Assembly (NCBI RefSeq): GCF_000014045.1
Contig: NC_008209.1
Location: 1,573,001 to 1,637,000, forward strand
Source of the DNA: Roseobacter denitrificans OCh 114
GTDB lineage: Bacteria > Pseudomonadota > Alphaproteobacteria > Rhodobacterales > Rhodobacteraceae
Direction: 5' to 3'
Length of the DNA stretch: 64,000 bases
Shown: positions 1 to 8,504 of the stretch, one piece after another
Numbering within the stretch: the stretch's first letter is position 1
Layout: every line of letters begins with the position of its first letter
Notes under the pieces: model-generated
Database searches by the model: none
What the model was told of the DNA's origin: nothing
Seen by the model: the letters and a program-made list of their open reading frames with translations, nothing else
Program-made: the position numbers and the translations under genes

Positions 1-50
1 GGCAGTTCGGCGCAGTTAACGGCACCTCACTGCCCTGTGCAAGCCATCAG

Positions 51-2018
51 CTACTGTGCCGCCACCGCCTGAGGGTCCGCCAGCGTGACGATATCCATCA
101 TGATCGTGTTGAGTTCAAAGTCCTTGGGCGTATAGACCCGCGCAACCCCCATCGCGCGCAGGCGTTCGGCGTCATCGTCCGGGATGATACCGCCGACGAT
201 CACAGGCACATGGGCCAGCCCGGCCTCGCGCATTTGGGTCATCAGGTCTTCGACCAGCGGGATGTGGCTGCCTGACAGGATCGACAGGCCGACCACATGC
301 GCCTCGTCCTCCAGCGCGGCGTTTACGATCTCCGCCGGAGTCAGGCGGATGCCCTCATAGGCGATTTCCATGCCGCAATCACGGGCGCGCACGGCGATTT
401 GTTCGGCCCCGTTGGAGTGACCGTCCAGCCCGGGTTTGCCTACAAGGAACTTCAGGCGGCGGCCCAGTTTGTCACTGACCACATCCACCGCATCGCGCAG
501 ATCATCCAGACCCTCGGTCCTGTTGGAGCGCGCACCGGACACGCCGGTCGGGCCGCGGTATTCACCATGCACGGCGCGCATCTGTGCGGCCCATTCGCCC
601 GTGGTCACACCCGCCTTGGCCGCCGCAATCGAGGCGGGCATGACATTGCGCCCCTCTTTTGCCGCTGCGCGCAGATCACCAAGGGCTTGTTTGACGGCCT
701 CCGGGTCCCGCGCGGCGCGCCAAGCATCAAGGCGCGAAATCTGTTCCGCCTCGACCGCCGGGTCGACGACCATGATACCCCCGTCGCCCGTCATCAGCGG
801 CGAGGGTTCGCCCTGCTGCCATTTGTTGACACCGACCACGACGGTCTCACCCGCTTCAATACGGCCCAGACGATCGGCATTGCTGTCCACAAGGCGTGCT
901 TTCATGTAGTCGATGGCTTCAATCGCGCCGCCCATACTGTCGAGGTTCGCGAGTTCCTGACGCGCACCTTCCTTGAGCGCTTCGACCTTGGCATCGACCG
1001 CCGGATTGCCGTCAAACAGGTCGTCAAACTCCAGAAGGTCCGTTTCATAGGCCATGATCTGCTGCATGCGCATCGACCACTGCTGATCCCACGGACGGGG
1101 CAGGCCAAGCGCTTCGTTCCACGCAGGCAATTGCACGGCGCGCGCGCGTGCCTTTTTGGACAGGGTGACCGCCAGCATTTCGATCAGGATGCGGTAGACA
1201 TTGTTTTCGGGCTGCTGCTCGGTCAGGCCAAGTGAGTTTACCTGCACACCATAGCGGAAGCGGCGATATTTCGGGTCCTCAACACCATAGCGGTCGCGGC
1301 AGATCTCGTCCCACAGATCGACAAAGGCGCGCATCTTGCACATCTCGGTCACAAAGCGGATGCCCGCGTTCACAAAGAACGAAATTCGACCCACAAGTGC
1401 GGGGAAATCCTCTTCCGGGACGCGGGGTTTGAGCGCATCCAACACAGCGGTCGCGGTCGCCAGCGCAAAGGCGAGTTCCTGTTCCGGCGTCGCACCCGCC
1501 TCCTGCAAGTGGTAGGAGCAGACGTTCATCGGGTTCCATTTCGGCACATGCGTATAGCAGTATTCGGCCACATCCGCGATCATCTTGAGGCTGGGCGCGG
1601 GCGGGCAAATATAGGTACCGCGGCTCAGATATTCCTTGATCAGGTCATTCTGCACCGTGCCTTGCAGCTTTGAGATATCCGCGCCCTGTTCCTCGGCCAC
1701 GGCAATATAGAGTGACAACAGCCATGGTGCTGTCGCATTGATCGTCATCGAGGTGTTCATCTGATCCAGCGGGATCTGGTCAAACAAGGCGCGCATATCG
1801 CCCAGATGGCCAACCGGCACGCCGACCTTCCCGACTTCGCCCCGGCTGAGGATATGATCGCTGTCGTAGCCGGTCTGGGTCGGCAGATCGAAGGCCACGG
1901 ACAAGCCGGTCTGCCCCTTGGCAAGGTTCGAGCGATAAAGCTCGTTTGACGCTTTCGCGGTGGAATGGCCGGCATAGGTCCGGATCAGCCAGGGTCGGTC
2001 TTTCTGCGGGTGCGTCAT
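51..2018 (-). CDS. ecm: Ethylmalonyl-CoA mutase (coenzyme B12-dependent)
   Basis: The 655-aa product fits the methylmalonyl-CoA mutase family at the length usual for ethylmalonyl-CoA mutase (MeaA type). It converts ethylmalonyl-CoA to methylsuccinyl-CoA in the ethylmalonyl-CoA pathway of acetate assimilation. The N-terminal two thirds is the CoA-binding barrel. The C-terminal cobalamin domain shows the base-off DxHxxG motif (DGHSNG, near residue 530), followed by SILSGSH and VIVGG. The ATG at 2018 has a weak AGGACG ahead of it. It is divergent from an acyltransferase, with ccr of the same pathway just beyond, which favours Ecm over a plain methylmalonyl-CoA mutase. The partner GTPase gene meaB lies 41 kb away. 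Confidence 0.92.
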   Translation of the reverse strand: MTHPQKDRPWLIRTYAGHSTAKASNELYRSNLAKGQTGLSVAFDLPTQTGYDSDHILSRGEVGKVGVPVGHLGDMRALFDQIPLDQMNTSMTINATAPWLLSLYIAVAEEQGADISKLQGTVQNDLIKEYLSRGTYICPPAPSLKMIADVAEYCYTHVPKWNPMNVCSYHLQEAGATPEQELAFALATATAVLDALKPRVPEEDFPALVGRISFFVNAGIRFVTEMCKMRAFVDLWDEICRDRYGVEDPKYRRFRYGVQVNSLGLTEQQPENNVYRILIEMLAVTLSKKARARAVQLPAWNEALGLPRPWDQQWSMRMQQIMAYETDLLEFDDLFDGNPAVDAKVEALKEGARQELANLDSMGGAIEAIDYMKARLVDSNADRLGRIEAGETVVVGVNKWQQGEPSPLMTGDGGIMVVDPAVEAEQISRLDAWRAARDPEAVKQALGDLRAAAKEGRNVMPASIAAAKAGVTTGEWAAQMRAVHGEYRGPTGVSGARSNRTEGLDDLRDAVDVVSDKLGRRLKFLVGKPGLDGHSNGAEQIAVRARDCGMEIAYEGIRLTPAEIVNAALEDEAHVVGLSILSGSHIPLVEDLMTQMREAGLAHVPVIVGGIIPDDDAERLRAMGVARVYTPKDFELNTIMMDIVTLADPQAVAAQ

Positions 2019-2268
2019 GTGAGTCGTCCTGAATCAGCTTGAGTAATTTTCTTACGTGCAAGCTGCCATATGCGGAATTTTATATCAATGCAAATTTGCC
2101 GCGCTGCAGCAACTTGCCTGCGCTTTTGTCCTGCCATACGCCATATGTCCGCACTTGGCAAAAGCTGCGCCGTCGGGGTGATGCAGGAAAACGATGCTCA
2201 TGCGCAGAACACCCGCTTGCGCGCACGAAAAAGGTTTACCCGTCGGCCAATTCTTGAAACAAGCCAGC

Positions 2269-3639
2269 ATGACTTCGACAGTGGAATTGCCGGTTTGGTT
2301 CTTTGTTCTGATCCTGCTGTTTGCAGCAGTGACCTTTGCGTCCCACTTTCTATTTCCTTCCGTACGGTGGTTTTTCCGGCGGCGTCTTGAACGGGCCGTT
2401 TCACAACTGAACGAACGCCTGACGCGTCCGATTGAACCTTTCAAACTGGCGCGGCGCTACGACATGATCCAGCGCCTGATTTACGACCCCGAAGTCACGC
2501 GCGAAATCGTCAACTACGCAAAAAGCCATGGTGTGCCAGAGAACGTAGGCTTTGAAAAAGCCCGCAGCTATGCCCGTGAAATCGTGCCCAGTTTCAGTGC
2601 CGTGACCTATTTCGGGCTTGGGACGCGTCTGGCGCGCATGCTGGTCAACTCGATCTACGAGGTATGGACCGGCCCGCAGAACGACGAAATCATCCGGTCC
2701 ATTTCCAAGGACGCCACGATCGTTTTCATCATGAACCACCGTTCCAACATGGACTACGTGCTGGTGACCTATCTGGCCGCGCAGACATCGGCCCTGTCCT
2801 ACGCGGTGGGGGAATGGGCGCGTGTCTGGCCGCTCAGCCGGTTGATCCGGATGATGGGAGCCTATTTCATCCGGCGTCGCTCGCGCGGGGCGCTCTATCG
2901 CAAGGTGTTGGAGCGGTATGTGCAGATGGCGACTGACGGCGGCGTGGCACAGGGAATCTTCCCCGAAGGCGGGCTCAGTCTGACGGGACGCTTGATGCCG
3001 CCCAAGATGGGGCTGTTGTCCTATCTGGCGCAGGGGCCGAACGGGCCGGCGCGCGATGTGGTCTTTGTGCCGGTTGCGATTAACTATGACCGCGTTCTAG
3101 AGGACCGGGTGCTGATCGCGGCCGCTCAACGAGGGGATCGTCGTTTTGGCGCGCGGATATCGGTCGCCGTGCGGTTCATATTGCGCAAGTTCTGGCAGGC
3201 ACTGCGCGGCCGCTACGTGCGGTTCGGCACCGCAGCGGTGGTTTTCGGCGAGCCGTTGTCCATTCGGGGCTTTTGCGCTGAGCGGTCGGTGGAGGATCTG
3301 GCCGCCGAACTGATGACACGGATCGAAGACGCCATGCCGGTCCTGATCGTTCCCTTGCTGGCGCGTCAATTCCAGAAACGGCCCGGACCGGTGTCACAGG
3401 ACGAACTGGTTAATGAGGTGGCGCGCGATGCGGCCAATCTGGGCGATCACATGCCGCGGATGTCGCCGCCGGATCTGGCCAAGGCCGTGGGCAAGGGGCT
3501 GGTGCGCATGCGGCGCAACAAAGTGCTGGAACAGCGCGGCGCGCAGTGGCAGACGATTGGCTCCGAGCGTGCGGTCATTGATTTCTACGCAAATTCGATT
3601 GCCCACAGATTTCCGGAGGATCAGGTCGCCGCATCATGA
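2269..3639 (+). CDS. PlsB-like glycerol-3-phosphate acyltransferase family protein
   Basis: The 456-aa protein has a probable N-terminal membrane segment (residues 8-28) and the acyltransferase block HX4D (H157 to D162, in NHRSNMD). Further on are GAYFIRRRS and FPEGG (residues 231-235), as in the glycerolphosphate acyltransferase family. The likely role is acylation of glycerol-3-phosphate or lysophosphatidate at the inner membrane in phospholipid synthesis. I place the start at 2269 (MTSTVEL); an in-frame upstream extension to 2194 is possible but reads as non-coding. It sits between ecm and ccr. A lipid role is inferred from the family; a special link to the ethylmalonyl-CoA pathway is not shown. 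Confidence 0.82.
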   Translation: MTSTVELPVWFFVLILLFAAVTFASHFLFPSVRWFFRRRLERAVSQLNERLTRPIEPFKLARRYDMIQRLIYDPEVTREIVNYAKSHGVPENVGFEKARSYAREIVPSFSAVTYFGLGTRLARMLVNSIYEVWTGPQNDEIIRSISKDATIVFIMNHRSNMDYVLVTYLAAQTSALSYAVGEWARVWPLSRLIRMMGAYFIRRRSRGALYRKVLERYVQMATDGGVAQGIFPEGGLSLTGRLMPPKMGLLSYLAQGPNGPARDVVFVPVAINYDRVLEDRVLIAAAQRGDRRFGARISVAVRFILRKFWQALRGRYVRFGTAAVVFGEPLSIRGFCAERSVEDLAAELMTRIEDAMPVLIVPLLARQFQKRPGPVSQDELVNEVARDAANLGDHMPRMSPPDLAKAVGKGLVRMRRNKVLEQRGAQWQTIGSERAVIDFYANSIAHRFPEDQVAAS

Positions 3640-3678
3640 TTTCTGCAGGTGCTCGGTCATAAAGTTACAAAAATGAGG

Positions 3679-3707
3679 TCTCATATGTTGCAATGTTGCG
3701 TATGAGA
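3679..3707. promoter_or_regulatory. Inverted repeat upstream of ccr (candidate operator)
   Basis: The arms TCTCATA (3679-3685) and TATGAGA (3701-3707) are perfect inverted copies flanking a 15-bp spacer that holds TTGCAA. The centre is about 80 bp before the ccr start. The size and place suit a regulator site controlling ccr, but the regulator is unknown. A TTGCAA core faintly recalls sites of short-chain fatty acyl-CoA regulators. Confidence 0.4.
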
Positions 3708-3774
3708 ACTTATTCAGAGCGCAGAGCGACGCGATTCTGCGGCGCGGCATGAATGAAACAGGCTGGAGACTGCA

Positions 3775-5055
3775 ATGGCACTGGATACGACCGTCGCACA
3801 TTACGAAGCACCCGAAAAAGATCTCTATGAGGTCGGTGAGATGCCCCCCATGGGCTATGTGCCAAAGCAAATGTATGCTTGGGCCATCCGTCGCGAACGC
3901 CATGGCGAGCCTGACAAGGCAATGCTGCAGGAAGTGGTGGATGTGCCGGAACTCGACAGCCAGGACGTGCTGATATTGGTGATGGCGGCCGGGGTGAATT
4001 ACAACGGTGTCTGGGCTGCGCTGGGTAAGCCGATCAGCTTTTTTGACAGCCACGATGAACCGTATCAGATCTGCGGGTCGGATGCGGCCGGGATCGTTTG
4101 GGCGGTCGGAGATCGTGTGACGCGCTGGAAAGTGGGCGATGAAGTGGTCGTGCATTGCAACCAAGACGATGGCGATGACGAGGAATGCAACGGGGGCGAT
4201 CCGATGTATTCGCCATCGCAGCGTATCTGGGGATATGAAACCGCGGATGGGTCCTTCGCGCAATTCACACGCGTTCAGAGCCAACAGCTTATGCCCCGCC
4301 CCAAACACCTCACCTGGGAAGAGTCTGCGTGCTACACGCTGACACTGGCAACGGCGTATCGGATGCTGTTTGGTCATGAGCCGCATGACCTCAAGCCGGG
4401 GCAGAACGTGCTGGTCTGGGGCGCATCGGGCGGGCTTGGATCCTATGCGATCCAGTTGATCAACACGGCTGGTGCCAATGCGATCGGCGTGATTTCGGAT
4501 GAAAGCAAACGCCAGTTCGTGATGGACCTCGGTGCCAAAGGCGTTCTGAACCGCAAGGATTTCAACTGCTGGGGACAATTGCCCACGGTGAACACGCCTG
4601 AATATGCCACATGGTTTACTGAAGCCCGCAAATTCGGCAAGGCGATCTGGGACATCACGGGCAAAGGCGTGAATGTCGATATGGTGTTTGAACATCCCGG
4701 CGAAAGCACGTTCCCGGTGTCGACCTTCGTCGTTAAGAAAGGCGGTATGGTCGTCATTTGTGCGGGGACCACGGGTTTCAACCTGACGTTTGACGTGCGC
4801 TACATGTGGATGCATCAGAAGCGTTTGCAAGGCAGCCACTTCGCCCACCTCAAACAGGCGAGTGCGGCGAACAAGTTGATGCTGGAACGGCGGCTCGATC
4901 CCTGCATGTCCGAAGTCTTCAGCTGGGCTGACCTGCCGCTGGCACATATGAAAATGCTGCGCAATCAGCACAAGCCGGGTAACATGTCGGTCCTGGTACA
5001 AGCGCCGACAACGGGACTGCGTACATTGGAAGACGCTTTGGAGGCGCGCAGTTAA
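3775..5055 (+). CDS. ccr: Crotonyl-CoA carboxylase/reductase
   Basis: The 426-aa medium-chain dehydrogenase/reductase family enzyme carries out NADPH-dependent reductive carboxylation of crotonyl-CoA to (2S)-ethylmalonyl-CoA, the defining step of the ethylmalonyl-CoA pathway. The nucleotide-binding loop GASGGLG is at residues 216-222. The N-terminal half has the long insert typical of Ccr (residues about 100-150) and the length is standard. A GGAG lies about 9 nt before the ATG at 3775. The gene is followed by a clear intrinsic terminator and is close to ecm. Another acyl-CoA reductase function is unlikely given the neighbours and close family fit. Confidence 0.95.
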   Translation: MALDTTVAHYEAPEKDLYEVGEMPPMGYVPKQMYAWAIRRERHGEPDKAMLQEVVDVPELDSQDVLILVMAAGVNYNGVWAALGKPISFFDSHDEPYQICGSDAAGIVWAVGDRVTRWKVGDEVVVHCNQDDGDDEECNGGDPMYSPSQRIWGYETADGSFAQFTRVQSQQLMPRPKHLTWEESACYTLTLATAYRMLFGHEPHDLKPGQNVLVWGASGGLGSYAIQLINTAGANAIGVISDESKRQFVMDLGAKGVLNRKDFNCWGQLPTVNTPEYATWFTEARKFGKAIWDITGKGVNVDMVFEHPGESTFPVSTFVVKKGGMVVICAGTTGFNLTFDVRYMWMHQKRLQGSHFAHLKQASAANKLMLERRLDPCMSEVFSWADLPLAHMKMLRNQHKPGNMSVLVQAPTTGLRTLEDALEARS

Positions 5056-5085
5056 CCGCAAACCGAGTCGTTTTGAATGCTGAAG

Positions 5086-5119
5086 CCCGCGAATCACCAC
5101 AGTGAATCGCGGGTTTTTT
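5086..5119 (+). terminator. Intrinsic terminator of ccr
   Basis: A 12-bp stem (5086-5097 with 5102-5113, one A-A mismatch) closes a 4-nt loop and is followed directly by six T residues (5114-5119). It lies 30 bp after the ccr stop and separates ccr from the quorum-sensing genes. Confidence 0.88.
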
Positions 5120-5269
5120 ACTTCAAGAAACTGACGCTGTGCAGGATCAACAGGTTAGAAAACCGCGCATCGCTATTTCTGGGGAGTGTATATCCGCGAA
5201 TTTCAAACGTGGTTACTAAATGGTACATTATTCTTAATCATTTGTTAACCTTTGAGAGGCGAGTCTACC

Positions 5270-5485
5270 ATGCGAAGCGACTGGATACTGGACGCCCTGA
5301 CGGACTTGAAAACTTTTGCCACGGCCAACGATTTGCCGGTACTTGCGGAACAGTTGGACGATACTGCGATTGTCGCATTGGCAGAGATTGCATCGCTTCA
5401 TGAAAGGACGCAGAACAACGCTCATGGCGACGAACACAGTAGTGGAGGAAGTGCTAGCGGCGCTGGAGCAAGCGGACACGCTTGA
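5270..5485 (+). CDS. Small protein overlapping the luxR start
   Basis: This 71-aa ORF (ATG at 5270, GAGAGG about 12 nt upstream) begins with an amphipathic, probably helical stretch (MRSDWILDALTDLKTFA...). It ends in a low-complexity Gly/Ser/Ala tail where it overlaps luxR by 62 nt in another frame. The first 50 codons look like real coding sequence; the tail is constrained by luxR. My recollection, which I could not check, is that similar short ORFs precede luxR in other roseobacters. The function is unknown. It may couple or limit luxR translation, or encode a partner of LuxR. Confidence 0.6.
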   Translation: MRSDWILDALTDLKTFATANDLPVLAEQLDDTAIVALAEIASLHERTQNNAHGDEHSSGGSASGAGASGHA

Positions 5486-6143
5486 AGGAATAAACGAGGC
5501 TATATTCACGCTGCGGGGTCACTTTGGCGTCGAGCATATGGTCTATCACTGGGTTGACAGTGCGGGCGAGCAATATGGCTACGGCACATACTCCCTTGAA
5601 TGGGCAGCACGGTATCAGGAGCAAAACTACATTCGCGTGGATCCGGTCGTCATCGGGTGCTACCAAAGGTTTCACCCTGTAGACTGGAAACGCCTCGACT
5701 GGTCGAGCAAGGCCGCAAGGGCGCTTCGTGCCGAAGCTGCGACATACGGATTGGGCAACCAGGGCTATTCTATTCCCATCAGGGGCCCTAACGGGCAGTT
5801 CGCGCTCTTTACGGTGAACACCAGTTGCGACGATGAGGAGTGGGCGAAATTTACCGAAGAAAACCGGCGTGAGCTGATCCTGATCGCCCATTATTTTAAC
5901 CAAAAGGCGCTGGAGTTCGAACCTAACAAGACACCCGAGCAATCGCAGGCTCTGTCGCCCCGGGAAATTGATGCGATGACGCTCCTTGCAATCGGATACA
6001 ACCGAGCGCAAGTCGCTGAAACTCTGTCGATTTCCGAACATACACTGCGCGTCTACATCGAAAGCGCGCGGTTCAAATTGGGTGCTGCCAATACCACACA
6101 CGCAGTTGCCCGGGCCCTCAGCAGGGGCCTTATCGTGGTCTGA
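5424..6143 (+). CDS. luxR: LuxR-family acyl-homoserine-lactone-responsive regulator
   Basis: The 239-aa protein has an N-terminal autoinducer-binding domain (about residues 10-150). It contains the conserved W-x3-Y-x4-Y-x3-DP pattern (EWAARYQEQNYIRVDPVV), then a W-rich segment and a conserved glycine (GNQGYS). The C-terminal LuxR-type helix-turn-helix spans about residues 175-235 (LSPREIDAM ... AETLSISEHTLRVY). The ATG at 5424 follows GAAAGGACG and overlaps the small ORF upstream. It lies 115 bp before luxI in the same direction, the usual cognate arrangement, so it probably senses the AHL made by that synthase and controls luxI. Confidence 0.92.
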   Translation: MATNTVVEEVLAALEQADTLEGINEAIFTLRGHFGVEHMVYHWVDSAGEQYGYGTYSLEWAARYQEQNYIRVDPVVIGCYQRFHPVDWKRLDWSSKAARALRAEAATYGLGNQGYSIPIRGPNGQFALFTVNTSCDDEEWAKFTEENRRELILIAHYFNQKALEFEPNKTPEQSQALSPREIDAMTLLAIGYNRAQVAETLSISEHTLRVYIESARFKLGAANTTHAVARALSRGLIVV

Positions 6144-6172
6144 GTCTTTGGCGTTTTGAAGGCCAAAGGTTA

Positions 6173-6194
6173 CCAACACGCGCGTGCGGGTTGG
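6173..6194. promoter_or_regulatory. lux-box-like dyad upstream of luxI
   Basis: Two 11-bp halves match at 9 of 11 positions as an inverted repeat (CCAACACGCGC and GTGCGGGTTGG), centred about 75 bp before the luxI start. Size, symmetry and place suit a LuxR-type binding site. The bases differ from the classical Vibrio lux box. Confidence 0.45.
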
Positions 6195-6258
6195 CGGCTG
6201 TTAAGCATCCTCAAGTTATTCCTTTGGTCATCAAACGAACCGACCAGAGGAAAAACAA

Positions 6259-6897
6259 ATGATCCGTTATCTATACGCTGACCAACTGAACCAACACCCG
6301 AAACTGCGCGATTCCATGTTCCGGGACCGCGCGGATCAGTTCAAGACGCGGCTGGGTTGGGACGTTGATATCGACGAAAACGGGTTCGAACGGGATCAGT
6401 ATGATGCGCTGAATCCGCTCTATGTGATCTGGGAAAACGCAGATGGCACGCACGGCGGGTCCATGCGCTTTTTGCCGACGACTGGCCGTACGATGATCAA
6501 TGAGCACTTTACCGATATTCTGGGCGGCGGCACTATTACCAGCCCGCTGATCTGGGAATGCACACGTTTCTGCCTGAGCCGTGGTGCGGAGAGCAAAGTG
6601 GCCGCGGCCTTGATGCTGGCAGGGGGCGAAATCATGCAGAACTTCGAGGTTGCGCATTTTGCCGGTGTCTTTGATGCGCGCATGGTGCGTATTTATCGCC
6701 TGATCGGTTCTTCACCGGAGGTGCTGGGCAGCATGGGCGAGGGCAGGGACAAGATCAGCGTCGGTCTGTGGGAGTTCACGCCGGATGCACAGGCCAAGGT
6801 CGCAGCCAAGGCCGGTCTTTCGCTGGAGTTGTCCCGCCTGTGGTTCAACCGCGCCTTTGGCACCACATCCGAACAAACACTGGCGCAGGCCGGTTAA
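6259..6897 (+). CDS. luxI: Acyl-homoserine-lactone synthase (LuxI family)
   Basis: The 212-aa protein shows the invariant LuxI residues: R and F in RADQFKTRLGWDV, the acidic ERDQYD segment, R in GGSMRFLPT, and E and R in WECTRFC. It makes an N-acyl-homoserine lactone from S-adenosylmethionine and an acylated acyl carrier protein. The sequence is of the roseobacter type (IWECTRFCL, RIYRLIGSSPEVLG). AGAGG lies 9 nt before the ATG. Acyl chain length cannot be read from the sequence. It forms a unit with luxR upstream. Confidence 0.95.
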   Translation: MIRYLYADQLNQHPKLRDSMFRDRADQFKTRLGWDVDIDENGFERDQYDALNPLYVIWENADGTHGGSMRFLPTTGRTMINEHFTDILGGGTITSPLIWECTRFCLSRGAESKVAAALMLAGGEIMQNFEVAHFAGVFDARMVRIYRLIGSSPEVLGSMGEGRDKISVGLWEFTPDAQAKVAAKAGLSLELSRLWFNRAFGTTSEQTLAQAG

Positions 6898-6949
6898 AAC
6901 AGAGCGTTCCTCACTGGTTCCCGGCGTGGCCTGCCTGTAGGGTCACGCC

Positions 6950-8485
6950 ATGGATGCCTCTGTTGTAAAATACTCTGATGACCAAGCGGTTGCCTTTGAT
7001 GCGGTAACTGCTTTGCTGAGCGAGGCAGGCATAAACCTCGAAGATCAACTCCTGATGCCGCCGCGCAGTTCCAAGGCGGCGGTCATGGCGATCACCGGTA
7101 AGGCGGGTTCGGGAAAAACCCTCCTGCTTGCAGAGCTTTACAAGGCCATCCAGGAAGCGGGCGTTGATGTGGTTTCAGGGGACTATGAGCCGCGCAAGAA
7201 ACGCGACAGGCGCACATTGGCCATTCTGGCGCCGACCAACAAGGCGGCATCGGTGCTGCGGTTGCGCGGTGTTCCGGCAACCACGATCCACCGCATTTTA
7301 TACACCCCGGTCTATGATCCCGAATATGAACGGATTGCGGAATGGCTGGCCGGCAGTGGTGACAAACCCGAGACCCAAGCGTTGAGCGAAGCAGCGTTGG
7401 CGCGCGCCGAAGCCTTTTATGCCAACAATAAATCCATCCCCGGCGCGCTGGCGGCCGCAGGATTGCGCGGTTCGGATTTTATCACAGGCTGGAAACGCCG
7501 TGAGGAACCGCTTGATATCGGTTTCGTGGATGAATCCTCCATGCTCGATGACAGGCAATTCGAGGATCTGCGCGAGATTTTCCCCACGCTTTTGCTTTTC
7601 GGGGATCCGGCGCAACTCGCCCCGGTCAACCAGTCCGGCGCGATGGTGTTCGACAAACTCCCGGCCCCGCGCGTCCTGAAACTCAGCCGCGTGCACCGTC
7701 AGGAAGCGGACAACCCGATCCTTGATCTGGCGCATGCCCTGTCGGACCCCGACATCGGTTTTGAAACCTTCGAACGTATGGTCGAAGACGCCGCAAGTCG
7801 CGATGAACGTGTCGTCTGGGGTCAGCGGGTCGAGGTCGACCTGATGGCGCGCAGCCCGGTGCTGGTTTGGCGCAACGCGACCCGGATCCGCTTGATCAAT
7901 GCCTTTCGTCAGGTGCATGGCGCGCCCGAAGATGCGTTGCTGGAAGGTGAACCGCTGATCTGCGACGGGCTGGAACTGCCCTTGAAACACCGCAAGAAAC
8001 GTCTGGATCTTGAGGCGCGCGGGCTGATCAAAGGGGCGCAGGTGATCTATCTGGGCGAGGGGCGCAAACCGGGGTTCAGCCGTTTGCACGTGATGGGGGC
8101 CGAAGACCCGCAAGTCTCTGCCGCGTCGATCGTAAAGATTGAAAAACCCGATGAAGAAGAACCGTTCATCCCCTTTGCCGCGCGCATGGGCGCGACTTTT
8201 CTGCATGGGGCGGCGGTGACGATCCACAAGGCGCAGGGCAGCCAGTGGGACACGGTACAGGTCTTTGCACCCGACCTTTACGCAGCGGCGCGCATGGGGC
8301 GGTCCGAGGCCGGACAACCGCTGTGGAAACGGCTGGCCTACGTGGCGATCACGCGCGCGCAAAACAGGTTGGTCTGGGTGGTGCGCAACCGTCTTGCAAA
8401 GCCCACGGGTGGGTTGCGGGTTGATGATCTGCGCGCCTTGCCCGCCGCGCCGCTGAGCCTTGCGCAACCCGAGACGGAGGGGTGA
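6950..8485 (+). CDS. RecD/TraA-like ATP-dependent DNA helicase
   Basis: This 511-aa superfamily 1 helicase has Walker A GKAGSGKT (residues 50-57), Walker B VDESS near 193, motif III GDPAQLAPV, the late motif TIHKAQGSQWDTV, and motif VI AYVAITRAQNRL. The order fits an AAA_30-type N-terminal and a UvrD_C_2-type C-terminal domain. It probably unwinds DNA during repair or recombination. No nuclease domain is visible. It is much shorter than RecD2, so a stand-alone helicase is the best description. It starts 52 bp after luxI; a functional link to quorum sensing is not implied. Confidence 0.85.
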   Translation: MDASVVKYSDDQAVAFDAVTALLSEAGINLEDQLLMPPRSSKAAVMAITGKAGSGKTLLLAELYKAIQEAGVDVVSGDYEPRKKRDRRTLAILAPTNKAASVLRLRGVPATTIHRILYTPVYDPEYERIAEWLAGSGDKPETQALSEAALARAEAFYANNKSIPGALAAAGLRGSDFITGWKRREEPLDIGFVDESSMLDDRQFEDLREIFPTLLLFGDPAQLAPVNQSGAMVFDKLPAPRVLKLSRVHRQEADNPILDLAHALSDPDIGFETFERMVEDAASRDERVVWGQRVEVDLMARSPVLVWRNATRIRLINAFRQVHGAPEDALLEGEPLICDGLELPLKHRKKRLDLEARGLIKGAQVIYLGEGRKPGFSRLHVMGAEDPQVSAASIVKIEKPDEEEPFIPFAARMGATFLHGAAVTIHKAQGSQWDTVQVFAPDLYAAARMGRSEAGQPLWKRLAYVAITRAQNRLVWVVRNRLAKPTGGLRVDDLRALPAAPLSLAQPETEG

Positions 8486-8504
8486 AGGTGCCGGTCGGGC
8501 GGCG

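Noticed and set aside
3634..5100. A 488-codon frame antisense to ccr
   Set aside because: His- and Arg-rich translation without domains; the ccr reading on the other strand is certain.
6147..6168. TTTGGC...GCCAAA stem after luxR as a terminator
   Set aside because: Six base pairs only, no T-run. It would separate luxR from luxI, which usually have their own promoters anyway, so the evidence is too thin.
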